Part shown: in pieces, positions 8,178-18,368 of the stretch | Numbering within the stretch: the stretch's first letter is position 1 | Layout of the letters: each line of letters opens with the position of its first letter | Assembly (NCBI GenBank): GCA_031178065.1 | Contig: JAPSJS010000033.1 | Coordinates: forward strand, 1-38,916 | DNA length: 38,916 nt | Direction: 5' to 3' | From: Altererythrobacter sp. | Lineage (GTDB): Bacteria > Pseudomonadota > Alphaproteobacteria > Sphingomonadales > Sphingomonadaceae | Notes under the pieces: generated by a model | The model's input: the letters and a program-made list of their open reading frames with translations, nothing else | The model's database searches: none | Told to the model about the DNA's origin: nothing | Translations under genes and position numbers: made by a program

Positions 8178-10010
8178 ATGACCAAGCTTCGCCTCGCGCT
8201 CGCCGCGACCACCGCGCTTTCGCTCGCCGCCGCCGTGCCCGCCGCACCGGCTTTCGCCCAGAGCGATACGCCGCCCGCACCTGCCGCGAGCAATGCCCAG
8301 TCGGAGCACGACCGGCTCTTCGCCCTGTTCGCCGCGGCAGACGAAAAGCATCTCAAGCTCAACCCGATCTTCGCGCTGTTCCGCGGCGACATGCGCTACG
8401 CCGACCGGATCGGCGGCTTCCTGACCGACGAATACAACGCGCAGACCGTCGCCCATGCGCGCGAGAACCTCGCCGCGCTGAGGCAGATCGACCGCGCGGC
8501 GCTGAACGAGACCGACCGCATCGCCTACGACGTGTTCGCATACAACCAGCAGGAAACGCTCAAGGGCTACACGCCGGAGATTCTCGCGCTCACCGAGACG
8601 CGGCCGATCAACCACTTCTCCGGCTTCCACACGTTCTACCCGACCTTCGCCAGCGGGCAGGGCGCGGCGCCGTTCAAGACGCTGGAGGACTACGAGAACA
8701 ACCTCAAGCGCCACGCCGAGTACGTGGAGCTGATCGACCGCTCGATCGCCAAGTTCCGCGAAGGCCAGGCGGCCGGCGTCTACGAGACCAAGCTGACCAT
8801 CGGCAACGTGATCGAGCAGCTCGATACCCAGCTCGCCATGCCGCTCGAGGAATCGCCGCTCTGGGGGCCGGTCACGATGTTCCCCGAGGGGATCTCCGAT
8901 GCCGACAAGGCGCGGCTGACCGAGGAGTACCGCACCTCGGTCGGGGCGATCAACGCCGTCCACACGCGCCTGCGCGACTACTTGCGCGACGAATACCTCC
9001 CGCAGGCGCGCGACAGCGTCGGCCTCAGCCAAATGAAGGGCGGGGCCAAGCTCTACGAGCACATGATCGAGAGCACGACCACGCTGCCGCTAACCGCCGA
9101 CTACGTCCACAACCTCGGCCTCAGCGAGGTCGAGCGGATCAAGACCGGGATGGAGCAGATCAAGGCCGAAGTCGGCTTCGAAGGAACGCTCAACGAATTC
9201 TTCGACCACGTCCGCACCGATCCGCAGTTCAAGCCGGAGAGCCGCGAGGCGCTGACGCAGAGCTATTACGACATCGGCAAGCAGGTCGACACGAAGATCG
9301 GCGACTACTTCTCGCTCGTCCCCAAGACCCCGCTCGAGATCAAACCCTACGAGCCGTTCCGCGAGAAGTTCGAAGCCGGCGGATCGTACATGCCCGGCGC
9401 CCCCGACGGCTCGCGGCCCGGCACGTTCTACTTCAACGCCTACGACCTGCCGAGCCGGCTGACGACGGGCAACGTCACGCTCTATCTGCACGAGGGCGCG
9501 CCGGGGCATCACTTCCAGATCAGCCTCGCGCAGGAGAACCAGGCGCTGCCCGCCTTCATGCGCTTCGGCGGCTACACCGCCTATAGCGAGGGCTGGGGCC
9601 TCTACGCCGAGACGCTCGGTTACGAGATGGGCTTCTTCGACGATCCCTGGAACCGTTACGGCACGCTGCAGGACGAACAGCTTCGCGCCATGCGGCTGGT
9701 GGTCGACAGCGGCATCCACGCCAAGGGCTGGACCCGCGATCAGGCGATCGCATTCATGCTCGAGAATTCGGGCATGACCCGCACCGAAGTCGTGGCCGAG
9801 GTCGAGCGCTACATCGCGATCCCGAGCCAGGCGCTCGCCTACAAGATCGGCGCGCTCAAGATCCAGGAACTGCGCGAGAAGGCCGAAACCGCGCTGGGCG
9901 ACAACTTCGACATCAAGGCATTCCACGCCCAGGTGCTCGGGACCGGCCCGCTGCCGATGCCGGTGCTGGAGAAGAAGATCGACGACTGGATCGCCGCGGG
10001 CGGGGCCTGA
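8178..10010 (+). CDS. DUF885 family putative metallopeptidase
   Basis: Exported protein of 610 residues with a signal peptide ending at PAFAQ. DUF885 proteins are thought to be zinc carboxypeptidase-like enzymes. The zinc-site pattern HEGAPGHH (His438, Glu439, His444, His445) is present, followed by TAYSEGWGLYAE with Glu471 as the likely third ligand. Length fits the family. Mostly helical sequence fills residues 40-430. The gene follows the amidohydrolase on the same strand and could share its transcript. Its site CAGGGGAG lies eight bases before the ATG. A perfect hairpin just after the stop ends the unit. Confidence 0.92.
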   Translation: MTKLRLALAATTALSLAAAVPAAPAFAQSDTPPAPAASNAQSEHDRLFALFAAADEKHLKLNPIFALFRGDMRYADRIGGFLTDEYNAQTVAHARENLAALRQIDRAALNETDRIAYDVFAYNQQETLKGYTPEILALTETRPINHFSGFHTFYPTFASGQGAAPFKTLEDYENNLKRHAEYVELIDRSIAKFREGQAAGVYETKLTIGNVIEQLDTQLAMPLEESPLWGPVTMFPEGISDADKARLTEEYRTSVGAINAVHTRLRDYLRDEYLPQARDSVGLSQMKGGAKLYEHMIESTTTLPLTADYVHNLGLSEVERIKTGMEQIKAEVGFEGTLNEFFDHVRTDPQFKPESREALTQSYYDIGKQVDTKIGDYFSLVPKTPLEIKPYEPFREKFEAGGSYMPGAPDGSRPGTFYFNAYDLPSRLTTGNVTLYLHEGAPGHHFQISLAQENQALPAFMRFGGYTAYSEGWGLYAETLGYEMGFFDDPWNRYGTLQDEQLRAMRLVVDSGIHAKGWTRDQAIAFMLENSGMTRTEVVAEVERYIAIPSQALAYKIGALKIQELREKAETALGDNFDIKAFHAQVLGTGPLPMPVLEKKIDDWIAAGGA

Positions 10011-10021
10011 CGCAAGATCCG

Positions 10022-10060
10022 GCGCCGGCCGCCCCACACCAGCGGGGCGGCCGGCGCTTT
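10022..10060. terminator. bidirectional terminator hairpin
   Basis: A perfect fourteen-base stem (10022-10035 with 10044-10057) and an eight-base loop separate the convergent DUF885 and glucosidase genes. It is followed by TTT on the plus strand. The pairing is fully complementary, so it probably works for both genes. Confidence 0.75.
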
Positions 10061-12276
10061 CAGACCCGCGTGATCACCCGCACGTCGCCTTCGCGCTTGC
10101 GGACGTCGACCAGCACCTTGTTCCCCGACCGGTGCAGCATGATGTCCGCGCGGCCTTCGCCGACGGTCAGATTGCGCAGAAGGACATCGTCGAGGAATTC
10201 GGGGAGATGGGGCTCGTCGAACGCGATCTGCCCTGCGGCGCCGTCGAGCGACAGGCCCAGGCTCGACTGGATCAGGAACAGCGGCGCCGCCGCCGCCCAG
10301 GCCTGCGGAATGCACGACACCGGATAGAAGGTGGGTCCCTGCGCCGGCCTGCGGGCGAAGCCGCAGAACAGCTCCGGCAGGCGCCGCAGGTCGACGTAGG
10401 TCGAGGCGGCGAACAGCCCTTCGAACACCGCCGTGGCCTCTCTGCGGAAGCCGTAACGCGACAGCCCGGCGGCGATGATCGCGTTCTCGTGCGGCCAGAT
10501 CGATCCGTTGTGGTAGCTCATCGGGTTGTAGCGCGGCTGCCCCGCGGCGATCGTGCGGATGCCCCAGCCGGAGAACGATGCCGGTTCCATCAGGGTGCGC
10601 GCCGTCTGCAGCGCGCGTTCGGGGAAGGCCAGGCCGGTGAACAGCACGTGGCCCGCGTTCGACGACTTGACACGGCACGGCTGTTTGCGTCCGTCGAGCG
10701 CAAGGACGTAGGTGCCCAGCTCCTCGTCGAAGAAGTCGCGGTCGAAACGGTCGCGCAGCGCCTCCGCCTTCATGCGGTAGACTGCCGCGCCCTCGATGTT
10801 GCCGAGGCTCGACAGTATGCTCGCGGCAGCCTGCCAGGCGCCGTAGACGTAGGCCTGCACTTCGGCGAGGGCGATGGGACCGGCCGCGAGCGATCCGTCC
10901 GCGTGGAAGATCGAATCGTGGCTGTCCTTCCAGCCCTGATTGATCAGGCCTTCGTCCGTATGGCGGCCGTATTCGACATAACCGTCGCTATCCCGGTCGC
11001 CGTGCTGTTCGATCCAGTTCAGCGCCGCCTCGATATTCGGCCATAGCGTCTCGAGCAGCGCGGTATCGCCCGTCCGCTCGAGATAGGCGCCGGCGGTCAT
11101 CACGAACAGCGGCGTGGAATCGATGCTGCCGTAATAGTGGCGGAACGGAACCTCGCCCAGTTCCGCCATTTCCCCCTGGCGGACTTCGTGCAGGATCTTT
11201 CCCGGCTCGGCATCGGCGACCGGATCGAACTCGCGTGCCTGGTGCACCGCGAGATAGCGCAGCACGCCGCGGGCGATCTCGGGATCGAGCCACATCGTCT
11301 CGAGCGCGGTGATCAGCGCGTCGCGCCCGAAGACCGTGCTGAACCACGGGATGCCGGCGTAGGGATAGGGCCCATACGGCGTCTCCGTGATCAGCATGTA
11401 GGTGTCCGCCACGGAACGCTGGGCCGAGCGGTTGAATACCTCGTTCGACGACAGGATCGAAGCGGCGCGGGAGGAGGAATTACGCAGGTTCCGGCGGGCG
11501 CTGCGATAGGCGCGGATCAGCTCCCGGCGGAGCGATGCGCCTTCCTCGACCTCGCCGCAGCTTATCCGCACGATCAGCGTCTTGCGCGAACGCGGTTCGA
11601 GGTCGAGGCGGAACTGCGCCCGGTTGGCGGCGATCGAGTACGGCTCGGGCTCGAAGCGGATGACGGTTGCCCGATGGACGCCGTCGAGCCCGTCGTAGGC
11701 CAGCCGAACCCGGTCGGCTTCGACCGTCGGCTCGTGGAGCGTCCCGCGCCGTTCGCGCTTGCTGCCGCGCACCTCGAACAGGTCGGCGAAGTCGCTTTCG
11801 AAATAGAGCTCGAGCGACAGGCTGTGCGCTACGCTGTCGTAGTTTCCGACGGTCAGGCGTTCGTACATTGCGCCTTGCCACAGGAACCGCACGCGGCGGA
11901 TGTGGATCAGGTCGTTGCTGAGCACTGTCTTCCCGTGCTCGTCGGACAGGTCCGGATTGCTGAGATCGCAGAGGAGCGCGATGTTGTCGTCGCGCAGCGA
12001 CGAGCTCAGCAGGATCGGCCGCGCTCCGCTGAGCGTGAGGTGCAGGTGCGACAGGTGCCGGGTGTCGCGGTGATAGATGCCCTCGGGGCTGCCGGGGCCG
12101 GCGATCGCGTCGCCGCTGTGGTCGAACACGGCGAACGTGTCGCCGTGCTTCAACGTGCGTGGGCGCCGCTCGTGCAGCGAGGCGGCGGCTGGTATCGCGA
12201 ACCGTTCGGGGCTCGCGCCCGCGTCCTCGTCCTCGATGGTAGCGTCCACCCCGCGGGGGGTCGCAGATGCGTCCAT
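10060..12276 (-). CDS. amylo-alpha-1,6-glucosidase / glycogen-debranching-like enzyme
   Basis: Soluble protein of 738 residues. The N-terminal third resembles the bacterial debranching N-terminal domain (FAVFDHSGDA, then PEGIYHRDTRHLS). The C-terminal part is an (alpha/alpha)6-barrel glucosidase with PWFSTVFGRDALITALETMW, INQGWKDSHDSIFHADG and YHNGSIWPHENAI. In this clan, acidic residues at such sites perform hydrolysis of alpha-1,6 glucosidic bonds; the Asp of GWKDS is a candidate acid. It lies 42 bases downstream of a GT4 glycosyltransferase gene on the same strand. This pairing occurs in many bacteria and suggests making and trimming of an alpha-glucan or a related glycoside, though the true product is unknown. 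Confidence 0.88.
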   Translation of the reverse strand: MDASATPRGVDATIEDEDAGASPERFAIPAAASLHERRPRTLKHGDTFAVFDHSGDAIAGPGSPEGIYHRDTRHLSHLHLTLSGARPILLSSSLRDDNIALLCDLSNPDLSDEHGKTVLSNDLIHIRRVRFLWQGAMYERLTVGNYDSVAHSLSLELYFESDFADLFEVRGSKRERRGTLHEPTVEADRVRLAYDGLDGVHRATVIRFEPEPYSIAANRAQFRLDLEPRSRKTLIVRISCGEVEEGASLRRELIRAYRSARRNLRNSSSRAASILSSNEVFNRSAQRSVADTYMLITETPYGPYPYAGIPWFSTVFGRDALITALETMWLDPEIARGVLRYLAVHQAREFDPVADAEPGKILHEVRQGEMAELGEVPFRHYYGSIDSTPLFVMTAGAYLERTGDTALLETLWPNIEAALNWIEQHGDRDSDGYVEYGRHTDEGLINQGWKDSHDSIFHADGSLAAGPIALAEVQAYVYGAWQAAASILSSLGNIEGAAVYRMKAEALRDRFDRDFFDEELGTYVLALDGRKQPCRVKSSNAGHVLFTGLAFPERALQTARTLMEPASFSGWGIRTIAAGQPRYNPMSYHNGSIWPHENAIIAAGLSRYGFRREATAVFEGLFAASTYVDLRRLPELFCGFARRPAQGPTFYPVSCIPQAWAAAAPLFLIQSSLGLSLDGAAGQIAFDEPHLPEFLDDVLLRNLTVGEGRADIMLHRSGNKVLVDVRKREGDVRVITRV

Positions 12277-12318
12277 CCCGTAATCACTCCCGTTACTTGG
12301 TTCGTGTGTTTTCGCCGA

Positions 12319-13410
12319 TCAGGCCATGATCGGCAAATCGACCTTGTCCGCGCCGAGGCGCATGGGCGCGATCTCGGCCGGCATGCCGGCAAGCTGCCGA
12401 TAGATCGCGAGATAGTCGTCGACCATGCGCTCGGCCGTAAAACGGCGGTTGAACGTCTGGCGCACGCGCCGGCGGTCGAGGTGATCGAGCTGCGCGACCG
12501 CTTCGACCGCTTCCTCGACGTTGTCGACGATGAAGCCCGATTCGCCTTCATCGATCACTTCGGGGACGGAGCCGCAGCGGAAGGCGATCGTCGGGGTCGC
12601 GCAGGCCATCGCCTCGATCATGACCAGGCCGAACGGTTCGGGCCAGTCGATCGGAAACAGCAGCGCGCGCGCGTTGCCGAGGAACTCGACCTTCTGCGCC
12701 TCGCCGATTTCGCCGACGAACTCGATATCGGGATAGGCGCGGACCATCGGGGCGATCACCTCGTCCCAGTAGAGCTGGTCCGCCTTGTCGATCTTGGCCG
12801 CGATCTTGAGCTTCATGCCCGCCGCCGCGGCAATCGCGATGGCCCGGTCGGGCCGCTTCTCGGGCGAGATCCGGCCGAGGAAGGCGAGGTAGTCCCCCTT
12901 CGGCGCGAAGGTCGGCGCCAGCACGTCGCGGGGAAGGCCGTGGTGGACCGTTCCCGCCCAGTTGACCGGCGGCAGCGGCCGCCGCTGGTCGTTCGAGATC
13001 GACACCAGCGGCAAGTCGCCGAAGGTTCGATAATAGGGCTGCAGGTCGGGCAGGTCGAGCCGGCCGTGCAGCGTCGTCACCGTGGGAACGCCCAGGGTCC
13101 TGACCAGCGGACCGTGGACCAGGTCGATATGGAAATGGAGGACGTCGAACTCCGCCGCCCGCCTCTGGACCTCGTCGAGCAGGGCGAGGTGGTGGGGGAG
13201 CGGATCGCGCACTTGCGGGTCGAGCCGCAGGGCCGTCTCGCAAATGGGGACGAGTTCGGCCGAAGTCGTCGAGTCGGCGCTGGCGAACAGCGTGACCTCG
13301 TGGCCCTGCCGCACGAGTTCTTCGGTGATGTAGGCTACGATACGTTCGGTACCGCCATAGAGCTTGGGCGGCACGCTTTCCATCAAGGGTGCGATCTGTG
13401 CGATCTTCAT
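12319..13410 (-). CDS. GT4 family glycosyltransferase
   Basis: Retaining GT-B glycosyltransferase of 363 residues. The N-terminal domain begins MKIAQIAPLMESVPPKLYGG, with the glycine-rich acceptor loop YGGTERIV. The C-terminal donor domain has FLGRISPEKRPD near residue 170 and the family 4 E-x7-E stretch EPFGLVMIEAMACATP, followed by GSVPEVIDEGESGF. Donor is probably a nucleotide sugar; acceptor unknown. First gene of a two-gene minus-strand operon with the debranching-type glucosidase. A site AGGAG is found 11 bases upstream. It is divergent from the riboswitch-controlled thiC gene. Confidence 0.9.
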   Translation of the reverse strand: MKIAQIAPLMESVPPKLYGGTERIVAYITEELVRQGHEVTLFASADSTTSAELVPICETALRLDPQVRDPLPHHLALLDEVQRRAAEFDVLHFHIDLVHGPLVRTLGVPTVTTLHGRLDLPDLQPYYRTFGDLPLVSISNDQRRPLPPVNWAGTVHHGLPRDVLAPTFAPKGDYLAFLGRISPEKRPDRAIAIAAAAGMKLKIAAKIDKADQLYWDEVIAPMVRAYPDIEFVGEIGEAQKVEFLGNARALLFPIDWPEPFGLVMIEAMACATPTIAFRCGSVPEVIDEGESGFIVDNVEEAVEAVAQLDHLDRRRVRQTFNRRFTAERMVDDYLAIYRQLAGMPAEIAPMRLGADKVDLPIMA

Positions 13411-13569
13411 TCTGCCATGGCTCCTGAGAACAGAGGCCGGAAGGGTGGACGAAGACGCAACCCTCCGGTCGCTCGGTCACACAATGCGTGCGGGCCCACT
13501 CCGTTCCTCGCGGATTCGATGACCTGCACGCACGGCTGGACGGGCTGCGACCGATCGCCTAGGTTGCGC

Positions 13570-15647
<2,078 letters not shown>

Positions 15648-15672
15648 CAAGTCAGTCAGGGAGGAGCTCGAG

Positions 15673-16239
15673 ATGTACGGCAATGTCGTTACCAACCGCC
15701 AGCTGCGAGCATTGATCGAGAGCAACTGCCTCTCGATCAATCCGTTCGAGGAGCGAAATCTTAAAGCCGCCGCGTATACTCTCAGTCCCGGTAGAATTCT
15801 CAGGCGAGGCGACGACGGCGATTACGAGGTCGTCCACACGTTTTCGTCGAAGAAAAGCGCCTTCCAATTGAAGGCAAACGAATACGTCATTGTTGAGCCC
15901 AAACAAACAATCATAATAAGCAGGCCGGGCATCATAGGAACTTTTATCACCGCGTCTACAAATGTAGAAAATGGACTTCTTATTTTGGCTGGACAAATTG
16001 ACAGCTTGTATGGAACAAGTGGGGAGGCTTTACGGTTTGGGCTGAAAAACTTGTTGTCCGAACCTAACGAAGTGACCTCCTCCACACGCCTTGTTCATAT
16101 GCAGTTGATCGATATGCGCGGAAGTGCGACGGACGAAGTGCGTCTCACTAAAGCGGCAAAGGATGTCTGGGAAGATCGGAGACGAGAGCAAGACTGGGCG
16201 GAACACCACGCTGTGAACTATGGAGCAGCTCACGAATAG
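15673..16239 (+). CDS. dCTP deaminase/dUTPase-fold protein, probably not a deaminase
   Basis: A 188-residue protein with the order of elements of bacterial Dcd: N-terminal LRALIESNCLSINPF and LKAAAYTLSPG match the Dcd opening (LI...I.PF, then A.YDL..G). A middle part, FQLKANEYVIVEP, matches the strand before the active site. By eye, the E. coli Dcd SSLAR segment corresponds to STNVE here (residues 95-99), so the deaminase Arg becomes Glu99. The catalytic Glu also has no counterpart, being Leu120 or Phe122. The dUTPase motif 3-like IDSLYG (Asp110) is kept. I start at 15673 because GGGAGGAG lies six bases before it and homologues begin there; an upstream start would overlap thiC. Its stop overlaps the next gene by 20 bases. 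The sequence is AT-rich (25 GC in 60 at 15901-15960). It may be a nucleotide sensor or a dUTPase-like hydrolase. Confidence 0.75.
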   Translation: MYGNVVTNRQLRALIESNCLSINPFEERNLKAAAYTLSPGRILRRGDDGDYEVVHTFSSKKSAFQLKANEYVIVEPKQTIIISRPGIIGTFITASTNVENGLLILAGQIDSLYGTSGEALRFGLKNLLSEPNEVTSSTRLVHMQLIDMRGSATDEVRLTKAAKDVWEDRRREQDWAEHHAVNYGAAHE

Positions 16240-17212
16240 GAATGGCAACGTGGTAGACTGCGCAATATGCCTCTCTCGCGATGGATACGATAGCCAAGCA
16301 TCGCGATACGAAAATCGCGACGCTGATCTTTTTGATTGTCCAGTATGCGGTAGGTTTGCTGCATCACGAAATGCGCTTATCGAAAGCTTGAGCCCCGAAA
16401 ATCCGCGACTTTCCAGGTTACTAAGAGCAGTGCTTTCTCATCGTAATCGATTGAAGAATTCACGAACCCGCAATATCGACGTAATAATGACTTATGATGT
16501 CGAAAAGCTGATAGAAGATTCGCCCTCGTTACCCTCACCCGCACAGCAAGCGGTAAATGCTATCAGGTTTATTGGCGAGCAGATTCAACAGAATTTCCAA
16601 CCTTTGGGATCACTCCCTGCGAGCTTTCAAGCCTTCGTGGGTGCGCCCACTAGACAATATGCGTTGAAATTGGTCCGTGAACTATCGGACCGCGGACTTC
16701 TTAGTTTTGTCGACAGTTCGACGCTCAGCAATCGTTATGATGTGAGCCAAGTCGACTTGACGCTTGGTGGTTGGGAGCGATTTGAGGGCGAGAAGAGGGG
16801 AGAGTTTGCTTCGAACGTCGGGTTCATTGCGCTCAAATTTGGAGACACAGTGCTCGACCCGTTCGTTACGGATATAATCAAGCCGGGTATTGCTGAGATA
16901 GGGTATGAGCTTATCGATTTGCGAGACGTTTCAAGAGCTGGGGTGATTGACAACATCCTGCGGGCGCAGATCCGAGATGCCGCATTCGTTATTGTCGACC
17001 TAACGCATGACAATTCAGGAGCATATTGGGAGGCCGGCTACGCTGAAGGCTTAGGGAAGCCGGTAATTTATATCTGCGAGAGACAAAAGTTCGACGAGCG
17101 GAAAACCCACTTTGACACCAACCATTGTACAACGGTTCTTTGGAGTTTGGATGATGGTAGGGGTTTCATCAAGGAGTTGAATGCAACCGTCCGGCGGTCG
17201 CTTGCAATCTAA
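16220..17212 (+). CDS. zinc-ribbon / nucleoside 2-deoxyribosyltransferase-like protein, candidate defence effector
   Basis: A 330-residue protein of three parts. Residues 14-43 carry CAIC and CPVC, a four-Cys zinc ribbon. Residues about 90-195 are helical and end in a winged-helix-like stretch (LVRELSDRGLLSF, then DLTLGGWERFEG). Residues 200-330 form a nucleoside 2-deoxyribosyltransferase-like domain: GFIALKFG at 201, IRDAAFVIVDLTHDNSG with Asp260, and YWEAGYAEGLGKPVIYIC with Glu271 as the likely nucleophile. The same type of domain works as the toxic effector of type II-A retrons, where NAD or nucleotide cleavage has been reported; TIR-like and SLOG families have related folds. It overlaps the Dcd-fold gene by 20 bases, so the two are co-translated. 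A GTG at 16250 with AGGA before it is an alternative start. Function is inferred; the domain call is fairly firm. Confidence 0.75.
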   Translation: MEQLTNRNGNVVDCAICLSRDGYDSQASRYENRDADLFDCPVCGRFAASRNALIESLSPENPRLSRLLRAVLSHRNRLKNSRTRNIDVIMTYDVEKLIEDSPSLPSPAQQAVNAIRFIGEQIQQNFQPLGSLPASFQAFVGAPTRQYALKLVRELSDRGLLSFVDSSTLSNRYDVSQVDLTLGGWERFEGEKRGEFASNVGFIALKFGDTVLDPFVTDIIKPGIAEIGYELIDLRDVSRAGVIDNILRAQIRDAAFVIVDLTHDNSGAYWEAGYAEGLGKPVIYICERQKFDERKTHFDTNHCTTVLWSLDDGRGFIKELNATVRRSLAI

Positions 17213-17225
17213 GTGATTAAGAAGT

Positions 17226-17876
17226 CTATTTCGGCACCAACCTCTCCACCAGCGCCCTTAGCTCGCTCGGCGTCGTGTGCCCCGCGACCACCTCGTGATA
17301 GCCGATTCCCGCCTTGCGCAGGGCTTCCTTCTTTACCGCGTCGCGCGCGGCGGCGCAGTCGCTCGTATGGCCCGACCCCTGGTATTCGAGCGCGTGGACC
17401 ACGCGGCAGTTCTCGTCCATCAGCGCGAAATCGACGCGTTTGGAATTGACCGCGAAATAGGCGTCCTTGTCGGGGCTGGCGAGGAACTCTCCCAGCGAGA
17501 CCTGTGCCATCACCTGCCAGCCGGGATTGCGCGCGATCACCGCCTTGTCGAGCGCCTCGAACACCTTCGCCTCCGACCGGTTGAGTAGCGAGCGCGAGGT
17601 AAAGCTGGCCTTGCTCACCAGCTTGAGCTGGTCGGCGGCCATGTCAGCACCGGAGGCCTGCCTTCGCTCTGCCGCCTCGATGGTCTTGAGGTTCGGGCCC
17701 TTCTTGCCGAACCGCCCCGCGTTGCGCCCGCGCCAGTAGGCCTTGCGCTTTTCGCGATCCGCCTTTTGCACGAGGCGTTCCACCGCCACGCCGATAAAGG
17801 CGCCGATCGCCAGCACGATAAGCAAGGCGACTGGCCGGTCGAGCAAGAAGTTCACCGTCTCCATGACGAACAGCAT
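17226..17876 (-). CDS. DUF2726 protein, membrane-anchored, nuclease-like
   Basis: A 216-residue protein with one N-terminal membrane helix (VALLIVLAIGAFIGVAVERL) and a basic juxtamembrane region. The C-terminal half is DUF2726, a restriction-endonuclease-like fold: RSEAKVFEALDKAV, then SKRVDFALMD followed by HALEYQGSGH, where Asp and Glu could form the metal site. DUF2726 domains are often found in nuclease- or topoisomerase-type proteins, but the role of this membrane form is not known. A second start four codons in (METVNFLL) is equally possible. Its stop lies 13 bases from the stop of the island gene, with which it converges. Base composition is that of the host, so it marks the far edge of the island. 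Confidence 0.75.
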   Translation of the reverse strand: MLFVMETVNFLLDRPVALLIVLAIGAFIGVAVERLVQKADREKRKAYWRGRNAGRFGKKGPNLKTIEAAERRQASGADMAADQLKLVSKASFTSRSLLNRSEAKVFEALDKAVIARNPGWQVMAQVSLGEFLASPDKDAYFAVNSKRVDFALMDENCRVVHALEYQGSGHTSDCAAARDAVKKEALRKAGIGYHEVVAGHTTPSELRALVERLVPK

Positions 17877-17957
17877 CGCAGCAATACTTTGACGATTGGT
17901 GAAGCGTGATGTGCAGCCCCCTCTTGCCCCAAGGCCGCCTTCGTTTCACATGGCCCG

Positions 17958-18368
17958 ATGACCTACGCCCGCAACGCCACCGGCCCCTTTTACCACGGCA
18001 CCCGCGCCGATCTCGCGCCGGGGGACCTGCTCGCGCCCGGCTTCACCTCGAACTACGCGGATCGCAAGCTGTCGTGGATCTACTTCTCCGGCACGCTCGA
18101 CGCGGCGGTCTGGGGGTGCGAGCTGGCCAAGGGAGAGGGCCGGGAGCGCATCTATGTCGTCGAGCCGACCGGCGCGTTCGAGGATGATCCGAACCTCACC
18201 GACAAACGCTTCCCCGGCAACCCGACCGAGGCCTACCGCTCGCGCGAACCGCTCAAGGTCGTCGGCGAGGTCGAGCGGTGGGAGCCGCATCCGCCCGAGC
18301 GGCTGGCGGAGATGAAGGCCGCCCTCGCGCGGATGGAGGCCGAGGGCGGGGCCGAGATCATCGACTGA
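17958..18368 (+). CDS. arr: NAD+-rifampin ADP-ribosyltransferase
   Basis: Arr family protein of 136 residues, the usual length. Arr transfers ADP-ribose from NAD to the C23 hydroxyl of rifampin and so inactivates it. Close agreement with mycobacterial and mobile Arr is visible: GPFYHGTRADL (His13), WIYFSGTLDAAVWGCEL (Tyr42), RIYVVEPTG and EDDPNLTDKRFPGNPTEAYR (Asp77). Those three residues match the known catalytic and NAD-contact positions by eye. GC-rich host-like codon use and the absence of an attC site or a transposase suggest a long-resident chromosomal gene. Its last 11 bases overlap the end of the convergent UPF0178 gene. Its natural substrate may not be rifampin. Confidence 0.93.
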   Translation: MTYARNATGPFYHGTRADLAPGDLLAPGFTSNYADRKLSWIYFSGTLDAAVWGCELAKGEGRERIYVVEPTGAFEDDPNLTDKRFPGNPTEAYRSREPLKVVGEVERWEPHPPERLAEMKAALARMEAEGGAEIID

